The notes under the pieces are model-generated. The model had not been told where the DNA came from. It saw nothing but the letters and a program-made list of their open reading frames with translations, and made no database searches. Below, one piece after another: positions 1-5,908 of a stretch of DNA of 7,875 nt. The DNA lies in assembly GCA_031282485.1 (NCBI GenBank), contig JAITDQ010000035.1, forward strand, positions 1-7,875, written 5' to 3'. Positions within the stretch are counted from its first letter, which is position 1, and each line of letters opens with the position of its first letter. This DNA comes from Tannerella sp. GTDB lineage: Bacteria; Bacteroidota; Bacteroidia; Bacteroidales; Tannerellaceae. The position numbers and the translations under genes were made by a program.

Positions 1-3
1 TTA

Positions 4-36
4 TTTGTTTTGGCGCGATTTTTGTATGTATTTTTG
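4..36 (+). promoter_or_regulatory. Bacteroidota-type promoter for the permease gene
   Basis: A perfect -7 box TATTTTTG (consensus TAnnTTTG) lies at 29-36. A TTTG at 4-7 serves as the -33 element, with a 21-base spacer, which fits the TTTG-N19-21-TAnnTTTG pattern of the Bacteroidota primary sigma factor. Transcription would start near 41-43, giving a leader of only about 15 bases before the ATG at 57. The region is A/T-rich, so a chance match is possible, but both boxes and their spacing agree. Confidence 0.6.
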
Positions 37-56
37 TGTTTAAAAATATAATGCAT

Positions 57-2372
57 ATGGAAGCAATAAAAAACTTTTTATTTGTTTTGAGGCAGTTCAA
101 AACATCCGGCATAGTGAACCTGTCAGGATTATCGGTTGCTTTTGCCGTATTCGCCGTAATCATAATCCAGGTGAAATACGACTTTACTTACGATAAATGT
201 TATCCCGCCGCCGCCGACATTTACAAACATTCGTATTTTGTTCCGGGGGAAAAAGAGCCGAGGTTTGTATCCAGCCAGCAAATTCCCGAAAAAATCAAAG
301 ATGCTCTCCCCGAAGTAAAAGCTTATTGCGTGATGCAGAATATGACTGGGGAAATAACCATTCCGTCTTCCGAGGGCGAAAAAAAGACCGTTATGGCCGG
401 TATCATCTCGGCGACGCCCGGTTTCACGGATGTGTTCGGCCCGACTGTCATTGCCGGAAATACCGCCGGCCTGTTTATCGAAAACGATAAAGCTATGATT
501 TCCCGTAAAACGGCGGAACGTTTGTTCGGCGACGACGATCCGGTCGGCAAAGTCTTCTATTCCGGCGGAAATCAGCTGACTGTAATCGCCGTATATGAGG
601 ATTTCCCGAAAAACTCTTCCATTAACAACGGCATTTATACCAAGATAAAGGAAATGCCTCCGTCGGAGTGGAGTTTCCAGGCTTATTACAAAATGGCAAA
701 GGCTGATGTTGTTCACATCAACGAGAAAATCAATGCCCTCGATCTTTTCGATTCCGGTGGTGAAGAAATGCCTGATGACGACCAAAAATATATAATGAAC
801 TGTGTCCCTTTAAGCGATTTTTATTTGCATTATTCGGGAAAAGGTTCTTTGAATACAACGCTTTCCCTGCTTTCAATCGGCATTGTGATGATTGTTATTG
901 CATTCATCAATTTTATCAACCTGACGGTAGCCCTCATTCCATCCCGGGTCAGGAATGTGAATATCAGGAGGATATTGGGGGTCGGTCTGCGGAATTTGCG
1001 GATAACGATTGCTTTGGAAGCGGTTTTTCTTTCGATGACAGCCTTTGTCCTGTCCGTTTTTTATATCACTGTTTTCAACGATGCGGCGATTAGTTCCTTC
1101 TTCTCTGCCGACCTGACGATAGAAAACAATGTTCCCGTCCTTGCCGTCATTTTTGTCGGGCTGTTGGTACTGTCGTTTTTATTGGGCTTATACCCGGCCT
1201 TTTATGTCACATCCATTAATCCCGCGATGGCGCTTAGCGGGACGTTTTCCCTTTCCTCGCGGGGTATTCGGATGCGAAATTTACTGATTGTCGTGCAGTT
1301 TGCCGCTTCGATTGTGTTGATTATCATTTCCGTTTTTATTAAGATACAGCACGATTATATGCAGGATTACGATTGGGGTATCAGGAAGGAGAACATTGTC
1401 TATCTTCCCGGTAAAGATATGAAATCGAACATAAAAAGTTTCAAAAACGATGTGTTGCAAAACCCTTCCGTGGTTGGGTTCACGACTGCCGGTTCCGTTC
1501 CCGGGTACGTCGGTATGGGATGGGGCAGGATGTATCAGTCGAAAATGATACAGATAACCGCATGGCCGGTGGCGCACGATTTCCTTGATTTTTTCGGCAT
1601 ACCGGTTTTGTACGGCAACGATTTCGACCCGGACGACGCTTCGGGCAGGGAAAAAGTGATATTCAACGAAGAATTTCTTCGCCGCTACGATTTTGATAAA
1701 GATATTGTCGGCGGTACGTTTGAAACTTTTACGAACAATGCCGATATTGTCGGCATAGCGAAGGATGTTAATTTTGAATCGCTGCACCAGCCGATTAAGC
1801 CTATGGCTTTTGTGATTATCAACGCACCCTGGTGGCAGGACAATTTTGTATTCCTGAAACTCTCCGGCCGGGACATCCGTTCAACGATCGACTATATTCA
1901 GGAAGTCTGGAAAAAACATAACGACAAACCGTTTGAGATTACTTTTTTGGACGCCAAGCTCGACGAACTGTATAAAACCGAAAACAACCTGGCGAAACTG
2001 ATTTCCGTATTCGGATTAATCGCCGTCATCATTGCGGTGATGGGCGTTTACGGATTGATTGTTTTCAACGCGCGGTATAAAGCGAGGGAAATCGCCATTC
2101 GCAAGGTCAACGGCTCTACGATTGAAGAGATCATGTTGCTGCTCAACCGCAATATGCTGATACAAGTGGGAATCGCTTTTGTCATTCCCCTCCCGGCGGC
2201 CTATCTCATCGTACACCGGTGGCTGGAAAACTTTGCCTATAAAACGACCATTCACTGGTGGGTATTTTTATTCGGCGGAGTGGCTGTTTTAATCATCACG
2301 ATACTGACGGTCAGTATACAGAGTTACAAGGCCGCATCAAGAAATCCGACAAAAGCTTTAAACAATGTCTGA
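57..2372 (+). CDS. FtsX/MacB-type ABC transporter permease
   Basis: This is an inner-membrane permease subunit of the MacB/FtsX (type VII ABC) family, 771 residues from the ATG at 57. It has the duplicated layout seen in Bacteroidota homologues. A first transmembrane segment (about 20-40) is followed by a large periplasmic domain (about 41-267) with the MacB-core motif SRKTAERLFGDDDPVGK (149-165). Three helices follow (about 268-293, 315-340, 360-384). The second half repeats the plan: a helix at about 408-430, a periplasmic domain with FFGIPVLYGNDF (512-523) and IVGIAKDVNFESLHQPIKP (564-582), then helices at about 646-670, 698-718 and 733-755. Cytoplasmic FtsX motifs are RVRNVNIRRILG (297-308) and YKAREIAIRKVNG (674-686). 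There is no Walker motif, so an ATPase must come from elsewhere. These proteins usually move lipids, peptides or drugs, or transmit mechanical force; the substrate cannot be read here. A GTG at 36 would extend the frame but lies inside the -7 box. ATG 51 is the other candidate start. Confidence 0.9.
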   Translation: MEAIKNFLFVLRQFKTSGIVNLSGLSVAFAVFAVIIIQVKYDFTYDKCYPAAADIYKHSYFVPGEKEPRFVSSQQIPEKIKDALPEVKAYCVMQNMTGEITIPSSEGEKKTVMAGIISATPGFTDVFGPTVIAGNTAGLFIENDKAMISRKTAERLFGDDDPVGKVFYSGGNQLTVIAVYEDFPKNSSINNGIYTKIKEMPPSEWSFQAYYKMAKADVVHINEKINALDLFDSGGEEMPDDDQKYIMNCVPLSDFYLHYSGKGSLNTTLSLLSIGIVMIVIAFINFINLTVALIPSRVRNVNIRRILGVGLRNLRITIALEAVFLSMTAFVLSVFYITVFNDAAISSFFSADLTIENNVPVLAVIFVGLLVLSFLLGLYPAFYVTSINPAMALSGTFSLSSRGIRMRNLLIVVQFAASIVLIIISVFIKIQHDYMQDYDWGIRKENIVYLPGKDMKSNIKSFKNDVLQNPSVVGFTTAGSVPGYVGMGWGRMYQSKMIQITAWPVAHDFLDFFGIPVLYGNDFDPDDASGREKVIFNEEFLRRYDFDKDIVGGTFETFTNNADIVGIAKDVNFESLHQPIKPMAFVIINAPWWQDNFVFLKLSGRDIRSTIDYIQEVWKKHNDKPFEITFLDAKLDELYKTENNLAKLISVFGLIAVIIAVMGVYGLIVFNARYKAREIAIRKVNGSTIEEIMLLLNRNMLIQVGIAFVIPLPAAYLIVHRWLENFAYKTTIHWWVFLFGGVAVLIITILTVSIQSYKAASRNPTKALNNV

Positions 2373-2439
2373 GCAGGCGCTTTAAAAAAAGATTTAGCAC
2401 CAAACATCCCATACATACTTCAAATATTTAAAAATATAT

Positions 2440-2447
2440 TATATTTG
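2440..2447 (+). promoter_or_regulatory. -7 promoter box upstream of fabD
   Basis: TATATTTG matches the Bacteroidota -7 consensus TAnnTTTG exactly. No good TTTG lies at the -33 distance; the sequence there is around ACTTC at 2417-2421. Transcription would begin near 2452-2454, leaving a leader of about 95 bases before fabD. The 177-base gap after the permease supports a separate transcription unit starting here. An 8-base direct repeat (CTTCAAAT at 2418-2425 and 2451-2458) flanks the box. Confidence 0.55.
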
Positions 2448-2461
2448 CAGCTTCAAATCTT

Positions 2462-2526
2462 GGATGTATGAGGAGTCTGTCGATAGGGAAACGGATTTTC
2501 GGGACGGCTTCATATTCATATTATCC
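2462..2526 (+). promoter_or_regulatory. possible structured 5' leader of fabD
   Basis: GGATGTATGA at 2462-2471 can pair with TCATATTATCC at 2516-2526, giving about ten pairs including one G-U and one bulged U. Inside it, CTGTC at 2477-2481 can pair with GACGG at 2503-2507. The fold would lie almost at the 5' end of the predicted transcript and end 23 bases before the fabD start codon. It was found by eye without energy calculation or comparison with relatives, and it matches no riboswitch class I recognise. Confidence 0.25.
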
Positions 2527-2549
2527 TGTTAAATTAAATATATGCAAGT

Positions 2550-3449
2550 ATGAAAGTTTTTGTTTATCCGGGCCAGGGCGCCCAGTATACGGGGATGGGA
2601 AAGTCCATGTATGACCAGAATGTGCGTGCCAAAGCGCTGTTCGAGGAGGCGAATGATATCCTCGGTTTTCGAATAACGGATGTAATGTTTTCGGGGACGG
2701 ACGACGAATTGAAGCAGACGAAAGTGACGCAGCCGGCGATATTCTTACATTCCGTAATCCTTTCTAAAATATGGGGCAAACTGTTTACGCCGGGAATGGT
2801 GGCCGGACATTCTTTAGGTGAATTTTCCGCCTTAACGGCTTCCGACGCCCTTTCTTTTGAGGACGGGCTGAGGCTTGTTTCGAAACGCGCTCATGCCATG
2901 CAAAAAGCGTGTGAGTTGCAGCCTTCTACAATGGCCGCTATTATCGGCCTTTCGGATGAAATGGTGGAAGATGCCTGCAAGGCGATAACGGACGAAATCG
3001 TCGTTTGCGCAAATTACAACTGTCCGGGACAGATTGCCGTTTCAGGCTCCGAAGCCGGCATTGACCGGGTATGTAAGGTGCTGACCGAAGCGGGCGCCAA
3101 ACGCGCTTTGAAACTCAAGGTAGGCGGCGCTTTCCACTCTCCGTTAATGGAGCCTGCGCGCGCCGAACTGGCCGAGGCCATCGAATCGACGGTTATCAAC
3201 AAGCCTGTCTGCCCTATTTATCAAAACTACACGGCGTTGCCGTCAACCGATCCCAAAGAGATAAAAAATAATCTTATCGCCCAGCTGACGGCTCCCGTCA
3301 AATGGACGCAAACGATAAGGAATATGGTTGCCGACGGCGCTGATCATTTTGTGGAGCTTGGCCCCGGAAAAATTCTTCAGGGACTTATCCTGAAAATTGA
3401 CAATTCGGTCACCGCGGAAAGCTATCAGGAAAAGATAACGGAAGATTGA
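2550..3449 (+). CDS. fabD: Malonyl-CoA:acyl carrier protein transacylase
   Basis: FabD moves the malonyl group from malonyl-CoA to the phosphopantetheine arm of acyl carrier protein, supplying the extender unit for type II fatty-acid synthesis in the cytoplasm. The 299-residue product is close to the usual length of about 300. It shows the full family signature: the N-terminal GQGAQ (8-12) containing the oxyanion-hole Gln11, the nucleophile elbow GHSLG (86-90) with Ser88, the malonyl-carboxylate-binding Arg113 in SKRAHAMQ, the NYNCPGQIAVSG stretch (155-166), the catalytic His196 in FHSPLM (195-200), and GPGKILQGL near the C-terminus (271-279). The start is ATG 2550, seven residues before the conserved GQGAQ loop and preceded by A/T-rich sequence with no Shine-Dalgarno. 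It is the first gene of a tight four-gene run, with DUF5063 following after 30 bases. Other fab genes are not in the window. No key residue is missing. Confidence 0.97.
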   Translation: MKVFVYPGQGAQYTGMGKSMYDQNVRAKALFEEANDILGFRITDVMFSGTDDELKQTKVTQPAIFLHSVILSKIWGKLFTPGMVAGHSLGEFSALTASDALSFEDGLRLVSKRAHAMQKACELQPSTMAAIIGLSDEMVEDACKAITDEIVVCANYNCPGQIAVSGSEAGIDRVCKVLTEAGAKRALKLKVGGAFHSPLMEPARAELAEAIESTVINKPVCPIYQNYTALPSTDPKEIKNNLIAQLTAPVKWTQTIRNMVADGADHFVELGPGKILQGLILKIDNSVTAESYQEKITED

Positions 3450-3479
3450 AAAGTACAGGATGTCTTAATAAACAGATGC

Positions 3480-4013
3480 ATGTCGGGTAATAATGTAATA
3501 TATGATAAAAATACGCTGGAGTTCGTCACCGTCGCGCTCGAATTTTGTGCGCTGGCGGAGACGGCCTCCGGGCATACGCTGTACGCATTTACGGATAAAG
3601 CCGTAAAGATTCTGCCCCTGCTTTATCTGAAGGCCGCATTGTTGCCTGACGTTGAAGATGCCGAAAGTGAATACGAACCGGAATATTTCATTACCGAAAA
3701 TACGTACGAGGCAATCAGGCAACGGATTGCCGGCCTGCTCGGCGAATATGATTCGTTTCTTGATACGTTTCATCCCGATATGAATTACAGTGATACGCCA
3801 ATCGCTTCCACCATATCGGAAAATCTGGCGGATGTGTACCAGGATTTGGGCGATTTTGCGGCACTGTTCCGCCGGGAAAACGAGGATGTGATGACGCAGG
3901 CTTTGTTTGCCTGCAAGGAGAACTTCCGGATTTACTGGGGACAGAAATTGCTTAATGCCCTGAAAGCGCTTCACGGCGTACGATTTAACGAAGAACTGTC
4001 GCCGGATGAATGA
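3480..4013 (+). CDS. DUF5063 domain-containing protein
   Basis: This 177-residue protein resembles the DUF5063 family, known to me mainly from Bacteroidota and without an assigned biochemical function. It appears to be a soluble, largely helical cytoplasmic protein with no signal peptide or membrane segment. Recognisable parts are the N-terminal TLEFVTVALEFCALAE (12-27), a conserved-looking KILPLLYLKAALLP (43-56), an acidic stretch DVEDAESEYEPEYF (57-70), and a C-terminal NFRIYWGQKLLNALKALH (148-165). There is no obvious catalytic motif. The ATG at 3480 lies 30 bases after fabD; another ATG at 3476 is out of frame and stops after four codons. The exonuclease gene follows closely downstream. 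The recurring company of a DEDDy exonuclease and an rRNA methyltransferase suggests an RNA-related accessory role, but this is inference. The family call rests on recalled similarity and gene order, not on a search. Confidence 0.82.
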   Translation: MSGNNVIYDKNTLEFVTVALEFCALAETASGHTLYAFTDKAVKILPLLYLKAALLPDVEDAESEYEPEYFITENTYEAIRQRIAGLLGEYDSFLDTFHPDMNYSDTPIASTISENLADVYQDLGDFAALFRRENEDVMTQALFACKENFRIYWGQKLLNALKALHGVRFNEELSPDE

Positions 4014-4043
4014 CTGCCGATGTTTAACCGAAGAAAATACGGG

Positions 4044-4625
4044 ATGAATTTTACGAACGCTATAACAAAAGACGCTATGTCACAGATGCCGCGGGAAGTT
4101 TTCACGGGGCGTATCGTCCTTGTGGATAATCCTGCGGCGCTGGAAAAGTCGCTTCAGTTTTTGTCTTCGCTCGCCGCAGTGGGGTTTGATACCGAGACGC
4201 GGCCGAGCTTCTCCAAAAAAACACATTATAAGATGTCGCTGATGCAGTTGTCTGCCGATGATGTTTGTTTCCTGATACGGCTGAACAGGTTTAAAAAAAT
4301 CCCGCCTCTGCTTGAGGCTTTCCTTAAAAACGAAGCGGTGAAGAAAATCGGCCTGTCCCTGCGCGATGATTTTCACGGCCTGCACAGCCTGACGAACATA
4401 TCTCCGGGTAACTTTATCGACTTGCAGACGTACGTGACACAGTTCGGCATCGAAGACATGAGTCTTCAGAAAATTTATGCAATCCTGTTCGGCCGGAAAA
4501 TCTCCAAACGCGAACGGCTGAGCAACTGGGAAGCCGAACGCCTTACCGAATCGCAACAGCGTTATGCCGCCCTCGATGCATGGGCCTGTCTCCGCATATA
4601 TCAATTCTTGGAATATTCAAAATGA
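4044..4625 (+). CDS. DEDDy 3'-5' exonuclease (RNase D / WRN-exonuclease-like)
   Basis: This is a stand-alone DnaQ-fold 3'-5' exonuclease of 193 residues from ATG 4044, resembling the single-domain nucleases related to RNase D and the WRN exonuclease. All five DEDDy residues can be placed: Asp49 and Glu51 in GFDTETRPSF (Exo I), Asp109 in KIGLSLRDDF (Exo II), and Tyr174 with Asp178 in QQRYAALDAW (Exo III). RLSNWEAERLT before Exo III is typical of the RNase D-like group. There is no HRDC domain, unlike full RNase D. It should hydrolyse RNA or DNA from the 3' end using two metal ions; the substrate is unknown. A longer frame from ATG 4020 adds eight residues (MFNRRKYG). I prefer 4044 because homologues, as I recall them, start just before the ITK..(S)QMP..F.G segment and the upstream sequence is A-rich. 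Its stop overlaps the next start in ATGA, implying translational coupling. Confidence 0.9.
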   Translation: MNFTNAITKDAMSQMPREVFTGRIVLVDNPAALEKSLQFLSSLAAVGFDTETRPSFSKKTHYKMSLMQLSADDVCFLIRLNRFKKIPPLLEAFLKNEAVKKIGLSLRDDFHGLHSLTNISPGNFIDLQTYVTQFGIEDMSLQKIYAILFGRKISKRERLSNWEAERLTESQQRYAALDAWACLRIYQFLEYSK

Positions 4626-5833
4626 AAACCGGCACGTTATATCTTAAACCGAAAACGTTATATCTTAAACCGAAAAAAGAAGAATCGCTCCTGCGTTTTC
4701 ATCCCTGGGTTTTTTCCGGCGCCGTCGCCTCCGTCGAGGGGGAGCCTGCCGAAGGGGATGTCGTGGAAGTGTACGGTTCGGACAACCGGTTCCTCGGCAC
4801 CGGACATTATCAGGCGGCCACGATCATGGTGCGCATCCTCTCGTTCAAACCCGTCGCGATTGACCTTGCGTTCTGGAAGGATAGCATCGGACGGGCTTAC
4901 GAACTGCGCCGTTCGCTCGGCCTCGCCGGCGCGGGTACGCACAACACGTACCGGTTGATTCATGGCGAGGGCGACCATCTGCCGGGACTTATTGTTGATG
5001 TTTATGCGCAAACGGCCGTTATCCAGTCTCACTCGATAGGCATGCACCGCGACCGCAAACGTATTGCCGCCGCCCTGTGCGACGTATTGGGCGACGGCAT
5101 CCGGCGCATCTACTACAAATCGGAAGGCACGCTGCCTGCACGCACGGCGCCTGTCGACGAAAACGAATATCTCTTCGGCGAAGACTGCGACGATGCACAC
5201 GTAGCCGTCGAAAACGGCCTCAAGTTCAGGATAGACTGGATGAAAGGCCAGAAAACGGGCTTCTTCATCGACCAGCGCGAAAACCGTACCTTACTGGAAC
5301 GTTATGCCTGCGGCCGCGCCGTCCTGAACATGTTTTGCTATACGGGGGGATTCTCCGTGTACGCCCTGCGCGGCGGCGCGTCGCTCGTTCATTCGGTCGA
5401 CAGCTCGGCAAAAGCCATTTCGCTGACCAACGAAAACGTGACCCTGAATTTTCCGGGCGACAGCCGCCACGAAGCCTTTGCCGAAGATGCTTTCAAATTT
5501 ATGGAAAACATCGACGGACGCTACGATTTGATAATCCTCGACCCTCCCGCTTTCGCCAAACACAAAGACGCGCTGCGCAACGCCCTGCAAGGCTATCGCA
5601 AGCTGAATGTGATTGCTTTTAAAAAGATACGGCCGGGCGGTATCATTTTCACCTTTTCGTGTTCGCAGATTGTCGGCAAGACGGATTTCCGCCTCGCCGT
5701 TTTCAGCGCTGCCGCACAGACCGGCCGCCGCGTGCGCATCCTGCACCAGCTGACCCAGCCCGCCGACCATCCGGTCAATATCTATCATCCCGAAGGCGAA
5801 TATCTCAAGGGACTCGTCCTGCAAGTGGAATAA
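4622..5833 (+). CDS. rlmI: RlmI-like 23S rRNA (cytosine-C5) methyltransferase
   Basis: A class I SAM-dependent RNA methyltransferase of 403 residues, close to E. coli RlmI (396), which makes m5C1962 in 23S rRNA. An N-terminal PUA RNA-binding domain (about 5-80, with RFHPWVFSGAV at 25-35) is followed by a linker domain with the family motif QKTGFFIDQREN (210-221) and a Rossmann domain. SAM motif I is VLNMFCYTGGF (234-244), Asp260 in SVDSS probably binds the SAM ribose, motif IV is LDPPAF (306-311), and Cys347 in FSCS is the likely catalytic cysteine. HQLTQPADHPV (375-385) is also typical. An upstream in-frame ATG at 4580 would add 14 residues deep inside the exonuclease gene. The ATG at 4622, overlapping that gene's stop, is the sensible start. 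Codons 5-18 contain a perfect duplication of TLYLKPK. Base composition looks more G/C-rich than the permease. The exact rRNA target is inferred from family. Confidence 0.92.
   Translation: MKTGTLYLKPKTLYLKPKKEESLLRFHPWVFSGAVASVEGEPAEGDVVEVYGSDNRFLGTGHYQAATIMVRILSFKPVAIDLAFWKDSIGRAYELRRSLGLAGAGTHNTYRLIHGEGDHLPGLIVDVYAQTAVIQSHSIGMHRDRKRIAAALCDVLGDGIRRIYYKSEGTLPARTAPVDENEYLFGEDCDDAHVAVENGLKFRIDWMKGQKTGFFIDQRENRTLLERYACGRAVLNMFCYTGGFSVYALRGGASLVHSVDSSAKAISLTNENVTLNFPGDSRHEAFAEDAFKFMENIDGRYDLIILDPPAFAKHKDALRNALQGYRKLNVIAFKKIRPGGIIFTFSCSQIVGKTDFRLAVFSAAAQTGRRVRILHQLTQPADHPVNIYHPEGEYLKGLVLQVE
4634..4675 (+). repeat. perfect 21-bp tandem duplication inside the rlmI 5' end
   Basis: Two identical 21-base copies, 4634-4654 and 4655-4675, each begin acgttatatcttaaaccg and end in aaa. 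Each encodes TLYLKPK, so the frame is kept and the protein reads TLYLKPKTLYLKPK before KEESLLRFHPW. Related proteins, as I recall them, have one such beta-strand before the KEESL segment, so this looks like a recent slippage duplication. Confidence 0.95.
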
Positions 5834-5869
5834 GAATGGCGGGCGGTTGCAGGAAGTCAGGATTTTTTT
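5817..5869 (+). terminator. possible weak terminator after rlmI
   Basis: TCCTGCAA at 5817-5824, within the last codons of rlmI, is an exact inverted complement of TTGCAGGA at 5847-5854. An alternative pairing of TCCTG with CAGGA at 5858-5862 would end directly before a run of seven T (5863-5869). The 22-base loop and the gap between the 8-bp stem and the T run make it a weak candidate. It also overlaps the next promoter's spacer. Confidence 0.3.
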
Positions 5870-5879
5870 ACTACATTTG
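5846..5879 (+). promoter_or_regulatory. Bacteroidota-type promoter for dgt
   Basis: TACATTTG at 5872-5879 matches TAnnTTTG exactly. GTTG at 5846-5849 is a near-match to the -33 TTTG, with a 22-base spacer, one longer than the usual range. Transcription would start near 5885-5887, about 23 bases before the dgt ATG. This separates dgt-pyrH from the upstream operon, though read-through remains possible. Confidence 0.6.
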
Positions 5880-5908
5880 CGGTTGAAAAATCAAGAATAA
5901 AAACGAAG

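Noticed and set aside
129..785. 218-codon open frame on the minus strand opposite the permease
   Set aside because: It lies wholly inside a clear permease gene, has no recognisable domain, is rich in scattered Arg/His/Phe typical of antisense translations, and has no promoter box I could find.
2351..2390. Possible terminator at the end of the permease (AAAGC near 2352, GCTTT near 2379)
   Set aside because: The stem is only about five pairs with a long loop, and it is followed by an A run rather than a T run on the transcript strand.
2373..2549. Search for a tRNA, known riboswitch or mobile-element end in the largest intergenic gap
   Set aside because: No cloverleaf, conserved riboswitch core or terminal inverted repeats with target duplication could be seen; only the promoter box, weak repeat and possible hairpin.
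4080..4604. 174-codon minus-strand frame opposite the exonuclease
   Set aside because: The plus-strand protein has all five catalytic residues; the antisense product has no recognisable motif and matches shadow composition.
4658..5824. Long frames overlapping rlmI (minus strand 4658-5200 and 5291-5824; plus strand 5077-5622)
   Set aside because: They are by-products of the G/C-rich codon use of rlmI; their translations are Arg-rich or low in recognisable content, while the rlmI frame has all family motifs.
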